Assembly (NCBI GenBank): GCA_937872925.1
Contig: CALMUT010000080.1
Location: forward strand, 1-64,000
Length of the DNA stretch: 64,000 bases
Origin: an uncultured Myxococcales bacterium
Lineage (GTDB): Bacteria > Myxococcota_A > Polyangia > Polyangiales > Polyangiaceae
Direction: 5' to 3'
Shown here: positions 34,116-43,615 of the stretch, in pieces
How the letters are laid out: every line of letters begins with the position of its first letter
How positions within the stretch are numbered: the first letter of the stretch is position 1
Notes under the pieces: generated by a model
What the model was told of the DNA's origin: nothing
What the model saw: only the letters and a program-made list of their open reading frames with translations
The model's database searches: none
Translations under genes and position numbers: made by a program

Positions 34116-35300
34116 TCACTCGGCGCTGGCGTAGGCCGCCGCCGGTGCTTCGCGGTTTTCGAAGCGGTTCGAACGATCGCCGAGCACCGTTGCTTTATCG
34201 GTGACCCAACGCGTGCGGTCGTAGTGATCCAGGTTCTTGTTCATAACAACCTGGAAGCAAGCGGCATTGCCCTGCTTGCCGATGATCGAGGACCACGCCA
34301 GGAAGAAGTGCCAAATCCGGAACCAACGCTCGCCATAGGCCGCGATGACCGCGTCCTTGTTCGCCAGCCAATTGCGATGCCAGGCGCGAATGGTCCAGTG
34401 ATAGTGAATGCTGATGTTCTCGACGCTATGCGTCTCCCAATTCGCCTTCTCCATCTCCTTGAGCATCGGCGCGGGGCAGAGGCTCGCGTCAGCACCGGGG
34501 AAGATGTACTTGGCCATGAACATCCCCCAAATCAGGTCCTCACCCTTCAGCCCGCGGCGCAGGCCGGTCCACTGAAGCAGCATCAGGCCCTTGTCGTCGA
34601 GCAGGTCGTTGCACTGCGAATAGAAGCTGAGCAGGTTCTTGACGCCCACGTGCTCGACCATCTCCAAGCTGACGATCTTGTCGAACTTCTGAGCGGGAAT
34701 GTCGCGGTAGTCCGAGCAAAGCACCCGGGCTTTGTCCGAAAGACCCCAGTCGGCGATGCGTTTGTTCGCAAATTCCGTCTGGTTCTTGGAGAGGGTCACG
34801 CCCGTGGCGTCGACGCCGTAGTACTTGGCGGCATGCCGCGCCAGGGTGCCCCAGCCGCAGCCGATGTCCAGCAGGCGCTCGCCGGGCTTGAGCTGTAGCT
34901 TCTGGCAGACCAAGTCCATCTTGTTGTCCTGGGCTTGCTCCAGGGTCTGTTCCTTGTTCTCGTAGAAGCCCGAGGTGTAGACCATGCGCTCGCCAAGGAA
35001 CCAGCCGAAGAAGTCGTTGCCGCGGTCGTAGTGCTCCCGCACGATGCGGGTATCCTGACTCTTGGTATGAATGGTGGTCTCGGGCAGGAAGTTCGTCAGC
35101 GCCCACTTGAAGTGACCCGGCGTCAGCGAGTTCGTTACGAACAGCTGGCGGTTGTCCAAGAACTCGTAAATGTCGCCCGGGATATCGATGTCCCCATCGA
35201 AGTAGGCCTCGTAGAGAACGGCCATGGGGATGCGCTTGTTGGCGTACTTGCGGGCGAGCTTTTGGTCCTTGAAGACCACGTGGTCAGTGAGTGCAGACAT
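34116..35300 (-). CDS. cfa: Cyclopropane-fatty-acyl-phospholipid synthase family methyltransferase
   Basis: This 394-residue protein has the N-terminal module of CFA synthases and then a SAM-dependent methyltransferase. Key segments are HYDRGNDFFGWFLGERMVYTSGFY, the SAM-binding LLDIGCGWGTLARHAA, VTLSKNQTEFA and EMVEHVGVKNL, and the late WHRNWLANKDA. The enzyme adds a methylene bridge to unsaturated acyl chains of membrane phospholipids. Some relatives instead add a methyl group, so the exact product is uncertain. The start at 35300 is preceded by AAAGGAT. The longer frame to 35366 is rejected for lack of similarity. Confidence 0.88.
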   Translation of the reverse strand: MSALTDHVVFKDQKLARKYANKRIPMAVLYEAYFDGDIDIPGDIYEFLDNRQLFVTNSLTPGHFKWALTNFLPETTIHTKSQDTRIVREHYDRGNDFFGWFLGERMVYTSGFYENKEQTLEQAQDNKMDLVCQKLQLKPGERLLDIGCGWGTLARHAAKYYGVDATGVTLSKNQTEFANKRIADWGLSDKARVLCSDYRDIPAQKFDKIVSLEMVEHVGVKNLLSFYSQCNDLLDDKGLMLLQWTGLRRGLKGEDLIWGMFMAKYIFPGADASLCPAPMLKEMEKANWETHSVENISIHYHWTIRAWHRNWLANKDAVIAAYGERWFRIWHFFLAWSSIIGKQGNAACFQVVMNKNLDHYDRTRWVTDKATVLGDRSNRFENREAPAAAYASAE

Positions 35301-35624
35301 GACGATCCTTTCAGAATCCCCCAATCGAGGGCCCGGGACCTGACCATATCCAAGCAGCCCCCGCAATGACGGATCTGGCTGAAATGCCGGGAGGAAGCGC
35401 GCACTTTGTTTCGCAGCGCCATGCGTTCAGGCTCCCAAGCGCGGCGCGCCTAGCACAGAATCCCTTGGCAGATCGAAGAGCCACACGGCGCCCAAGCAGG
35501 GTCCGTTGGGTCTGGGTCGAACCCTGGGTCCCGATTGACCCTAATCCCTTGGATTACACAATCCTTTCAGGCACTTAACTAATTACATGTACTTTATCGG
35601 AAAAGTGCTAAATAGGCTTTGAGC
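35301..35624. other. 324-base intergenic region between divergent cfa and cysD
   Basis: This region holds the control sequences of both neighbours. The right half is AT-richer than its surroundings. It contains a possible promoter and palindrome (listed separately), the palindrome TACATGTA at 35584-35591, and a short hairpin ACTTT-ATCGGA-AAAGT at about 35591-35606. No gene or riboswitch was recognised. Confidence 0.5.
35535..35564 (+). promoter_or_regulatory. Candidate cysD promoter with overlapping GGATT-ACAC-AATCC palindrome
   Basis: TTGACC (35535-35540) and CACAAT (35557-35562), with a 16-base spacer, resemble weak -35 and -10 elements. The perfect 5-bp inverted repeat GGATT/AATCC around ACAC (35551-35564) covers the -10, the kind of placement used by a repressor. 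The link to sulfur regulation is inferred from location. Confidence 0.4.
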
Positions 35625-36566
35625 ATGTGCCCTCGATCTGCCCTCAGCCTCGACGGCCTGACGGACGTCCGACTCTCCCACCTGCAGCAGCTCGAAGCGG
35701 AGAGCATTCATATCATTCGGGAGGCGACGGCGGAGTTCGACACGCCAGTGATGCTGTACAGCATCGGCAAAGACTCCAGCGTGATGGCCCATCTGGCACG
35801 CAAGGCGTTCCACCCGGGCAAGCCCCCCTTCCCGTTCATGCACATCGACACGACCTGGAAGTTCCGGGCCATGATCGAGTTTCGCGATCGCTACTGCACA
35901 GAGCATGGCCTCGAACTGATCGTGCATACGAACCAAGAAGGTCTCGCCGACAACATCAACCCCTTCGATCACGGGAGTCAGAAGTACACCACCGTCATGA
36001 AGACTCAGGCGCTGCTCCAGGCCCTCTCAACGGGCGGCTTTGACGCCGCGTTCGGTGGCGCACGCCGAGACGAGGAGCGCTCCCGCGCCAAGGAGCGCAT
36101 CTATTCGTTCCGCGATCGCTACGGACAGTGGGATCCAAAGAATCAGCGTCCGGAACTGTGGAACCTGTACAACGGCCGCATCACCAAGGGCGAGTCCGTT
36201 CGGGTCTTTCCGCTTTCCAACTGGACCGAGCTCGATGTCTGGCTCTACATCCATCTGGAGCAAATCCCGATCGTGCCCTTGTACTTGGCGGCGGAGCGCC
36301 CCGTAGTCGAGCGCGAAGGCGCGTTGATCATGGTGGACGACGAGCGCATGCGCCTGTTGCCCGGAGAAACTCCGCGCATGGAGATGGTGCGGTTCCGCAC
36401 CTTGGGCTGCTACCCGCTCTCCGGCGCGATCCGCTCCACCGCCACCACCCTCCCGGAAATTATCCAAGAGATGCTGCTCACGCGGTTTTCCGAGCGCCAA
36501 GGTCGCCTGATCGATTTCGACGAAGACGGCTCCATGGAACTCAAAAAGCGCGAGGGCTACTTCTGA
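35625..36566 (+). CDS. cysD: Sulfate adenylyltransferase subunit 2
   Basis: This 313-residue PAPS-reductase-family subunit pairs with the GTPase CysN to form adenosine 5'-phosphosulfate from sulfate and ATP. The ATP-binding P-loop-like motif [14 protein letters not shown] and the conserved [22 protein letters not shown] are present, as is the C-terminal [16 protein letters not shown]. The ATG at 35625 is chosen over a TTG six bases upstream. The stop overlaps the cysNC start (TGATG), so both proteins are made in coupled amounts. Confidence 0.95.
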   Translation: MCPRSALSLDGLTDVRLSHLQQLEAESIHIIREATAEFDTPVMLYSIGKDSSVMAHLARKAFHPGKPPFPFMHIDTTWKFRAMIEFRDRYCTEHGLELIVHTNQEGLADNINPFDHGSQKYTTVMKTQALLQALSTGGFDAAFGGARRDEERSRAKERIYSFRDRYGQWDPKNQRPELWNLYNGRITKGESVRVFPLSNWTELDVWLYIHLEQIPIVPLYLAAERPVVEREGALIMVDDERMRLLPGETPRMEMVRFRTLGCYPLSGAIRSTATTLPEIIQEMLLTRFSERQGRLIDFDEDGSMELKKREGYF

Positions 36567-38428
36567 TGAACTCCGAGCAAGAGCGCGCGCTGATCGAACG
36601 CGACATTGCCGAGTTCCTGAAGCGCCATCAGGAGAAGGAACTGCTGCGCTTCGTCACCGTCGGGTCGGTGGACGACGGCAAGAGCACGCTGATTGGACGG
36701 CTGCTGCACGACACCCACGGTATCTACGAGGACCAACTCAACGCGGTGAGGCGCGCCTCCAAACAAGAAGGCGCGGATATCGACTTTTCGTTGGTTACCG
36801 ATGGCCTGAGGGCTGAGCGTGAACAGGGCATCACCATCGACGTGGCCTATCGCTACTTCGCGACGGAAAAGCGCAAGCTGATCATCGCGGACACGCCAGG
36901 GCACGTTCAGTACACCCGCAACATGGCCACGGGCGCTTCGACGGCCCACGTGGCCATCACACTCATCGACGCGCGGCTCGGCGTTCTGCAGCAATCTCGG
37001 CGCCACGCTTTCATCGCATCCCTGCTGGGCATTCCCGAACTGACCGTGTGCGTGAACAAGATGGATTTGGTGGGGTTCGACCGCGCCGTGTTCGTGCAAA
37101 TCCAAAAAGAGTTTGGTGCGTTTTGCGGCAAGCTTGGGTTCACCGGGATCACGTTCATTCCCGTCAGCGCGCTGGGCGGCGACAACGTCGTGGCACGCAG
37201 TACCCGTGCGCCCTGGTACGACGGCCCGACACTGCTGCAGCACCTGGAAACCGTGCCCTTGCCCACAGTGCAGGAAGACGACGCCTTTCGCTATCCGGTC
37301 CAGCTCGTGTTGCGCCCCAATCTGGGCTACCGCGCCTTCGCCGGCCAGCTCGCGTCCGGCCGCGTGCGCAAGGGAGACCGCGTCATGGTGCTGCCGTCGA
37401 AGAAGACGACGACTGTGGCGGGCATCGACAGCTTCGAGGGCGAGCTTGCCGCGGCTTTTGCGCCCATGAGTGTGGCACTAAGACTCGAAGACGAAATCGA
37501 CGTCAGCCGCGGCGATATGCTCGTGCACCCGGAGCGCGCGCCGGAAGTCAAAAAACGCTTCGCAGCCATGTTGGTCTGGATGAGCGAGCGGCCCCTTGAC
37601 CTGGAAAAGAGCTACTTCCTGAAGCACGCCACGCAACTCGTCCGCGCCGAAGTCGAAGGCGTCGAGCACGCCGTGGACATGGAGCATTTGGACCCAGTCG
37701 AAGCAAAGCACCTGGAGCTGAACGACATTGGCAAAGTCGTCGTCAGTTGCCACAAACCACTGTTCTTCGATCCCTATCGCGTCTGCCGCGCGACGGGCGC
37801 GTTTGTGTTGATCGACCCCATTTCCAACAACACCGTCGCAGCGGGCATGATCCAGGCTGAAAGCGCCGGTGCCGCCAAGGACACGGGCGCGGCGCAGCTG
37901 GGTCCCCATAGCCTGGTCAGCCGCGGCGAACGGCGCGAGCGCCTGGAGCAGACCGGCGCGATCGTCTGGCTGACGGGACTGCCCGGCGCCGGCAAGACGG
38001 AGCTAGCCTATGCCATCGAACGCCGGCTCTTCGACCTGAGTCGCGTCGCTGTCGTGGTCGACCCGGACGACGGCGTCACCACGGGCGGCGGCCCCCGCGG
38101 CGGCAGCCCACCCCATGCGCCGGAGCTGGCATCACGATTTGCCGACGCCGGGCTGGTCGCAATCTTTGCCTTCGCGTCTCCCCTCGCCAGCGATCGCGAC
38201 GCGGTGAAAGAGAGCGTCGGCGCAGAACGCTTTTTCGAAGTGCATGTCGCAACGCCCATCGAACGGTGCAAGGAGCGTGATCAGCGGGGAAGCTATGACG
38301 CCCTGCACGGACCGCTGGAATACGAGCCACCGGATGCCTTCGCGGCACGCGCGTCTCTGGCGGAAAACGACGTCGACACCCTCGCGCGCGAGCTCGTCGA
38401 TGTGCTTCTGCCGCGCATTACGCGCTGA
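36566..38428 (+). CDS. cysNC: Sulfate adenylyltransferase subunit 1 fused to a divergent APS-kinase domain
   Basis: The 620-residue protein has a translation-factor-like GTPase domain (GSVDDGKSTLIGRLL, DTPGHVQYTRNM, NKMDL), two beta-barrel domains up to about residue 440, and a C-terminal domain with P-loop GLPGAGKTELAYAIERRL. The C-terminal domain aligns with APS kinase in length, in the later VAIFAFASPLASDR segment and in PIERCKERDQRGSYD. It lacks the DGDxxRxxL and DRxENxRR motifs that bind APS, having VVVDPDDGVTTGGGPRGG there instead. So sulfate adenylylation is well supported, whereas production of PAPS by this domain is doubtful. The upstream frame to 36128 is rejected because it overlaps cysD. 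Confidence 0.92.
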   Translation: MNSEQERALIERDIAEFLKRHQEKELLRFVTVGSVDDGKSTLIGRLLHDTHGIYEDQLNAVRRASKQEGADIDFSLVTDGLRAEREQGITIDVAYRYFATEKRKLIIADTPGHVQYTRNMATGASTAHVAITLIDARLGVLQQSRRHAFIASLLGIPELTVCVNKMDLVGFDRAVFVQIQKEFGAFCGKLGFTGITFIPVSALGGDNVVARSTRAPWYDGPTLLQHLETVPLPTVQEDDAFRYPVQLVLRPNLGYRAFAGQLASGRVRKGDRVMVLPSKKTTTVAGIDSFEGELAAAFAPMSVALRLEDEIDVSRGDMLVHPERAPEVKKRFAAMLVWMSERPLDLEKSYFLKHATQLVRAEVEGVEHAVDMEHLDPVEAKHLELNDIGKVVVSCHKPLFFDPYRVCRATGAFVLIDPISNNTVAAGMIQAESAGAAKDTGAAQLGPHSLVSRGERRERLEQTGAIVWLTGLPGAGKTELAYAIERRLFDLSRVAVVVDPDDGVTTGGGPRGGSPPHAPELASRFADAGLVAIFAFASPLASDRDAVKESVGAERFFEVHVATPIERCKERDQRGSYDALHGPLEYEPPDAFAARASLAENDVDTLARELVDVLLPRITR

Positions 38429-38654
38429 GAGCGGATGCCGCGCCGGCTCGTCGCCCGCCCCATCTATTGCCCCTTGCGGCGTAAGCACGCGAAAAGAAAA
38501 GACGGAATTTTTCGTGCCATATGTGCGAACACATACTGCTGTGCATGCTTGAGATTCGTGTCGACGTTTGTCCTCGGTCCGCTATCCTGAAGCTCGCTTT
38601 CGATTACATCATTGACTTGTCTTGGCGTTCCCAACGGAAGTTGAAGGAGGGGTC

Positions 38655-39038
38655 ATGCAAGCATCCGATCAGAGAGCACACCGTCGAGTCGAGCTACCCG
38701 CCAGCGCTGTCGTGCTGGACAACGGCCAGGAATGTGGACGCTACGTCGTGCAAAACCTCTGCGCGGCCGGCGCACTGCTCACGGGCAACCTGGGGCTTTG
38801 CGAGGGCGACGAAGCCGACTTCCGCATTGAGCTGGCGCCGGATCGTGCCGTCGCCGTGCGAGGCCGCGTACTGCGCCGCGCGCCCATCGATCGTGGTTTG
38901 TGGGCGCTTGCTTTGGAACTGGTCGAGCCATCCGCCGACGTCGAAGACGAGATCCAACAGGCCGTACTCGAAGCCCTGGAAATGGCCGCCCTGCGCGAAC
39001 CCTTCTTCAAGCCCGACGTCGAAGTCGCCTACGCCTAG
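38655..39038 (+). CDS. PilZ domain protein
   Basis: The 127-residue protein is a single PilZ module, a cyclic-di-GMP receptor fold. The RxxxR arginines are present in DQRAHRRVELPAS, and the second motif, normally D/NxSxxG, reads NLCAAG, with Cys in place of Ser. The beta strands AVAVRGRVLRRAP and WALALELVEPS follow. A strong ribosome site, AAGGAGGGG, precedes the ATG at 38655. It stands alone. The Cys substitution may weaken or alter ligand binding. Confidence 0.8.
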   Translation: MQASDQRAHRRVELPASAVVLDNGQECGRYVVQNLCAAGALLTGNLGLCEGDEADFRIELAPDRAVAVRGRVLRRAPIDRGLWALALELVEPSADVEDEIQQAVLEALEMAALREPFFKPDVEVAYA

Positions 39039-39199
39039 CGCCCCCCCCCGCCTCGCGCGCAGGGCTTTCGCGAGCCGTTGGCGCCTTGTGCAAGGCAGCG
39101 CATTCGTTGCGCAGATGACGTCGTGACCCACGGCTCGAACCCGAAATTCGGCGCGCGCCAGGCTTCCTTCGAACGCCTGCATGCCGCACACTTTCCCGC

Positions 39200-41728
39200 A
39201 TGAGTGCGCAGCAACCCCTCGCAGCAGAGCAGCTTTGCTGCGAATGCGATCCCAAGCGCTTGCCCTTCAAGTCCACCCACGAAGTGTCGCCGCTGCGCGG
39301 CCCATTTGGTCAAGGGCGCGCAGCTGAAGCGACGCGTTTTGCGCTTTCCATGCCCCGGGCGGGCTACAACCTGTTCGTCGCGGGTCCCCCGGGCCACGGC
39401 AAACACGCTTTCGTCCAGCACGAGCTGGCGACCCTGGCGCGCACGCGACAAAGCGCTGACGACTGGGTCTACGTTCGGGATTTTTCCAAGGCGACGGGTG
39501 CCAAAGCGCTGCGCCTGCCTGCAGGCATGGCACAACGCTTTGCCGGCAATGTCGACAAGCTCGTCGAAGATCTGCGCATGGCGATCCCAGCTGCGCTGGA
39601 AAGCGAGAGCTATCGCGCGCAGCTGGAACAGATCTCTGAGGAACTGGAAGCGCGACCGAAGGCCGTCTTTCGCCGGGTCGAAGAAGACGCCAAAGCCTTC
39701 GATGTCGCGATGCTGCGCGTCCCATCCGGGGTCGGCTTCGCACCCATGAAAGACGGCGCGGTGATCGAGCCCCAAGCCTTCGAGCGGCTTCCCCAGCAGG
39801 AAAAGCAGCGCATCGAAGCCAACATCCATCGGCTGCAAGAAAAGCTGGCGCGGGAGCTGCGCCCTATGCCCAAGTGGGCCAAGGAAGCCCGGGAGCGCGC
39901 CAAGGCTTTAGCCAGGGAGGTCGTTGCCACCACCGTAGACCTTGCCATCGAGGAGGAGAAGGAGGCGTGGGCATCGTACACGGCGATCGTCGAACACCTG
40001 TCGGCGCTGCGTAACGACATCGTCGAGAACGCGCAGCGGTTTTCGGAAAAGCCCGAGCACGAGTTGCCATTCGGGCTGGAACCGGCACGCATTTTCGATC
40101 GCTACCGAGTGAACGTGTTGGTGGACAACGCAGACACCAACGGCGCTCCCGTTGTTTACGAAAATAGGCCCAATCTCCAGCACCTGCTCGGGCGGGTTGA
40201 GCACCGGGCGCAGCTGGGCACGCTGATCAGTGACTTCACCTTGATTCGCGCGGGAGCCCTACATCGCGCCAACGGCGGCTACCTCGTACTCGACGCCGTC
40301 GAGGTCCTGACCAACCCGCAAACCTGGGCTGCGTTGAAGCGCGCGTTGTATGATCGTCGCGTGCAGATCGAGTCCCTGGCTCAGGCCGTGGGACTCAGTA
40401 GCGGCGAGCTTCTGGAGCCCGAACCGATCGCCCTCGACGTGAAGGTAGTCCTGATCGGCGATCGGCGGCTGTATCACCTGATGGCCGAGCATGACCCAGA
40501 CATGCCCGAGCTGTTCAAGGTGCTGGCCGACTTCGAAGATACTATCGACCGAGATCAAGCAAGCGAGCTGGACTTCTGCCGCCAAGTCGCCGCGGTGGAA
40601 CAGCGGGATGGTCTGCGCTCCTTCCACGCCGGCGCGGTCGCACGTTTGATCGAAGAAAGCTCCCGCGCCGTAGCCGATCGACGCAAGCTCTCGACCGCCA
40701 CCCGTGAGCTGGTGGACCTGTGTCACCAGGCCGACAGCTTCGCGGCCAAGCGCGATGCACCCATGGTGGAGGTCGCCGACGTCATCGAGGCGCTCTCGAC
40801 GCAACTAGAGCGCCACGCGCGCCTGGCCGAACGATTTCGGGAGCAGATCCTGCAGCGGACGGTATTGGTCGACACCGCCGGCGCCGCCGTGGGGCAGATC
40901 AATGGGCTCTCTGTGCTCGAGTTCGGTGGCGCACGCTTCGGCTTGCCGACGCGCATCACCGCCACTGCGCGGGTCGGCGACGGCAAGGTCGTCGACATCG
41001 AACGGGAAGTCGCCTTGGGGGGAGTGCTGCATTCCAAGGGCGTGCTGATCCTGTCGAGCTACTTCGCGTCGCACTACACGAGGCAGGTGCCACTGTCGCT
41101 TTCAGCGAGCTTGGTCTTCGAGCAATCCTATTTCGGCGTCGAGGGCGACAGTGCCTCGATGGCCGAGCTCTTGGCGTTGATTTCGGCCCTGGCTCGCGCG
41201 CCGTTGCGGCAGTCCTTGGCGGTCACTGGCTCCGTGAGCCAGTATGGGCAAGCCCAAGCCATCGGCGGCGTGAACGAAAAGATCGAAGGCTTTTTCGACG
41301 TGTGCTCGGCCCGCGGTCTCACCGGAGATCAAGGCGTCATCGTGCCCGCAGCCAACGTGGAAAACCTGGTGTTGCGCGCTGACGTGGTGGACGCCGTCCG
41401 TGGGAGCAAATTCGCTGTGTATGGCGTACGCACCGTCGACGAGGCGTTGGAACTCTTGACCGGACAGCCCGCCGGCGTCCAGGACGAAGACGGCCAGTTT
41501 CCCGAGGGCAGCGTCAACGCGCGGGTGCTGGATCAACTCGTCGAGTTCGCGATCATCGCCGAAGGGTTCTCAAGGTTCGTGCACTTCGAAGGCGAGGACC
41601 CGGGCGATTCGAAGAAGAATGGCGCCAAGCGCGGCGGGGCCAAGGGCAAGGCGAGTAGCAAGGGCAAAAAGCCCAAGGGCAAAGCTGGCGCTGGGAAGCG
41701 ACGAAAGCGAAGTGATGGCCGAGCGTGA
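39200..41728 (+). CDS. Lon-like ATP-dependent protease (AAA plus S16 domain)
   Basis: The 842-residue protein matches the Lon-related group with an atypical AAA module and a C-terminal S16 peptidase. The catalytic dyad is clear: Ser651 in VEGDSASMAELL and Lys694 in GGVNEKIEGFF, with the same 43-residue spacing as in E. coli Lon. The nucleotide loop reads GPPGHGKHAFV (residues 62-72), where the usual Ser/Thr after Lys is His. A long helical insertion (residues ~210-290) and a Lys/Gly-rich tail (last 35 residues) are unusual. It is likely a cytosolic protein-quality protease; ATP dependence is uncertain. Confidence 0.85.
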   Translation: MSAQQPLAAEQLCCECDPKRLPFKSTHEVSPLRGPFGQGRAAEATRFALSMPRAGYNLFVAGPPGHGKHAFVQHELATLARTRQSADDWVYVRDFSKATGAKALRLPAGMAQRFAGNVDKLVEDLRMAIPAALESESYRAQLEQISEELEARPKAVFRRVEEDAKAFDVAMLRVPSGVGFAPMKDGAVIEPQAFERLPQQEKQRIEANIHRLQEKLARELRPMPKWAKEARERAKALAREVVATTVDLAIEEEKEAWASYTAIVEHLSALRNDIVENAQRFSEKPEHELPFGLEPARIFDRYRVNVLVDNADTNGAPVVYENRPNLQHLLGRVEHRAQLGTLISDFTLIRAGALHRANGGYLVLDAVEVLTNPQTWAALKRALYDRRVQIESLAQAVGLSSGELLEPEPIALDVKVVLIGDRRLYHLMAEHDPDMPELFKVLADFEDTIDRDQASELDFCRQVAAVEQRDGLRSFHAGAVARLIEESSRAVADRRKLSTATRELVDLCHQADSFAAKRDAPMVEVADVIEALSTQLERHARLAERFREQILQRTVLVDTAGAAVGQINGLSVLEFGGARFGLPTRITATARVGDGKVVDIEREVALGGVLHSKGVLILSSYFASHYTRQVPLSLSASLVFEQSYFGVEGDSASMAELLALISALARAPLRQSLAVTGSVSQYGQAQAIGGVNEKIEGFFDVCSARGLTGDQGVIVPAANVENLVLRADVVDAVRGSKFAVYGVRTVDEALELLTGQPAGVQDEDGQFPEGSVNARVLDQLVEFAIIAEGFSRFVHFEGEDPGDSKKNGAKRGGAKGKASSKGKKPKGKAGAGKRRKRSDGRA

Positions 41729-42371
41729 ACGCGTGGTCGTCGTATTCGACGCAGTGAGCGACCCGGCCGCGTTCGCGCAGGTTGCCGCGAGCTTAGCGCA
41801 AGCCATGAACGCCGAACTGTACGGCGTGTTCCTTGAGGAAGCGGACTCCCTAGCGATGGCAGAGTTGCCGTTCACGTCGGTGGTGGACACCCGCGGGCAG
41901 CTGCGCCCCCTTGGCAAGGAAACCCTCGAAGCCGCCTGGCGCGCTGCCGCAAGCAAAGCCCGGGAGCGGCTCAATCGGGCCGCAGAGCAAGCGCACCTGC
42001 CTTGGGCCTTCGTGGTGATGCGTGGCCGCCTCGCCGCGGCCATGCAACAGTCGCCGGGCGCCCGAGCGACGCTGGTGGGCTCGGGCCGACGCACGACCGC
42101 ACGCGCCGCGCCCGTCGTGGTTGCCTCCAGCCAAGAGCGGGCGAGCGCCATCACCAATCGCATTACCGCCTTGTTGCCCGCCGGCCCCATGCCCAGTGTC
42201 TGCTTGCTAGAAGCCACGGCGCGCGATCCGGCGCAGCGCGCGATGGAGCTCTGCGAGCTTCGCCACCCGCCGCTGTTGATCCTGTCGACGGCTGACCCGC
42301 TCTGGGGCGAGAGCGCCCTGGAAGCGCTTCGCAAGCAAGCAACGCTGCCGATCCTGGTCCTGGAAGCGTAG
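41715..42371 (+). CDS. Hypothetical protein with universal-stress-like fold
   Basis: I do not recognise this 218-residue protein firmly. Its start, RVVVVFDAVSDPAAFAQVA, followed by helix and strand alternation and ELYGVFLEEADSLAMAEL, resembles the alpha/beta nucleotide-binding fold of universal stress proteins. It lacks the terminal G-x2-G-x9-G-S motif. It overlaps the end of the Lon-like protease gene by 14 bases, and its stop shares a base with the start of the following RNA methyltransferase, so the three form an operon. Confidence 0.55.
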   Translation: MAERERVVVVFDAVSDPAAFAQVAASLAQAMNAELYGVFLEEADSLAMAELPFTSVVDTRGQLRPLGKETLEAAWRAAASKARERLNRAAEQAHLPWAFVVMRGRLAAAMQQSPGARATLVGSGRRTTARAAPVVVASSQERASAITNRITALLPAGPMPSVCLLEATARDPAQRAMELCELRHPPLLILSTADPLWGESALEALRKQATLPILVLEA

Positions 42372-43441
42372 TGGTCTCCAATCCGCGGGTGCACTGCCCG
42401 GTGCAGGAACGCTGCGGCGGGTGTCCGCTGATGGGGCGCGCACCTGACGCACAGCGGGAGCTCAAGCTCGCGCGGGTGCGCGATGCGTTTCGCGCTATGG
42501 ACGTGCCTGCGCCGGAGCCCGACTGGAACGTGGGCCCGACTCGCGCCTATCGCAACCGCCTGCGGCTGCGCATCGACGCCGGGCAGATCGGCTTCTTCAA
42601 TCCAGAAAAGAGCGTTGACTGCACAGTACTCGAGCCGAGCCTGCATCAGACGATTGGCGAGCTCAGGGCGGTCGCCGCAGAGCACCCGGATCAGCTGCGG
42701 GCATTTGCATGGCTGGAAGTGCGCGGAAAGGACTCCCACGGCGTGGCGTCGGTGTGCCTCGCGCCCCACGCGGCCCTCCGCGCAGAGGCCGAGCTGCCCA
42801 GTCACCTTGAAGCGGCTCGACGCGCGTTGCAGCAGCGACTGGACGCGCGCACTGTGGTGGGAGTGCTTGGGCAAGGGCAACCACCCATGCAGCGCTACGT
42901 GGCTGAGGGGGTCGAAGTCCACGTGGCGCTCGGCGCTTTTCTGCAGGTGAACCATCAGGTGAACGCGCAGCTGGTGCGCCACGTGGTCGGCTGTGCGACC
43001 CAAGAGCGAGCAACGGAGTTTCTCGACCTATATGCAGGCTGCGGCAACTTCGCGCTGCCCTTGGCCGCGCGGGGCCTGAGGGGCACGGCAGTGGAGGTGT
43101 CCGGGCCGTCCATCGCATCCCTGCGCGCAGGCGTCGCCGCGGCGGGGATCACTCGACTGCGTGTGGCTCCGGGCGACGTCGCCGCGGCGTTGCCGCAACT
43201 CGGGTCTGCACCGAGTGCCTTTGTGATCGCCGACCCACCCCGGGCTGGGCTCGGTGGCGCCGCCGAATGGATGCGTCAGGTCTGCACGCGGACGCTGATC
43301 TTGGTCTCCTGCAACCCAAAAAGCCTCGCACGCGACGTGGCTCGTTTGGCACCCGACTTCGACATTGCCAGCCTGCACGCCTTCGACATGTTCCCGCACA
43401 CCGAGCACGTGGAAGTGCTAGCGCAGATGCAACGCAGCTAG
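42371..43441 (+). CDS. Class I SAM-dependent RNA m5U methyltransferase (RlmD/TrmA family)
   Basis: This 356-residue protein is of the RumA/TrmA family that makes 5-methyluridine in rRNA or tRNA. The [4Fe-4S] cysteines appear at the very N-terminus as C9-x5-C15-x2-C18 in HCPVQERCGGC, with a fourth Cys in KSVDCTVLE, so the usual N-terminal TRAM domain is absent. SAM motif I is DLYAGCGNFALPLA, the catalytic-region motif is IADPPRAGLGGA, and the nucleophile Cys is in LVSCNPKSLARDVARL. The start is a GTG overlapping the preceding stop. Target base unknown. Confidence 0.87.
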   Translation: MVSNPRVHCPVQERCGGCPLMGRAPDAQRELKLARVRDAFRAMDVPAPEPDWNVGPTRAYRNRLRLRIDAGQIGFFNPEKSVDCTVLEPSLHQTIGELRAVAAEHPDQLRAFAWLEVRGKDSHGVASVCLAPHAALRAEAELPSHLEAARRALQQRLDARTVVGVLGQGQPPMQRYVAEGVEVHVALGAFLQVNHQVNAQLVRHVVGCATQERATEFLDLYAGCGNFALPLAARGLRGTAVEVSGPSIASLRAGVAAAGITRLRVAPGDVAAALPQLGSAPSAFVIADPPRAGLGGAAEWMRQVCTRTLILVSCNPKSLARDVARLAPDFDIASLHAFDMFPHTEHVEVLAQMQRS

Positions 43442-43615
43442 TGCGGACTAGCGGGCCGATTGTTGGTCCGAGAAGCGGGGCCCATCGCGGGAAGAGTGGC
43501 CCAGCGCCGAGCCGCAACCCGACCCCAAAAAAACCAAGGGATCAGCGGGCCAAGGGGCGTCATCACAGGCCCCGGGTCTAGCGGACGTGGGTAAAGGACG
43601 CTAAACGGCAGTAGC

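Noticed and set aside
36128-36565. Upstream extension of the CysNC frame
   Set aside because: It lies wholly within cysD in another frame; the ATG at 36566 overlaps the cysD stop and starts a normal CysN.
38459-38520. Possible hairpin (GCACG/CGTGC around A- and T-runs) after cysNC
   Set aside because: The pairing needs a two-base bulge and has a large loop; not convincing as a terminator.
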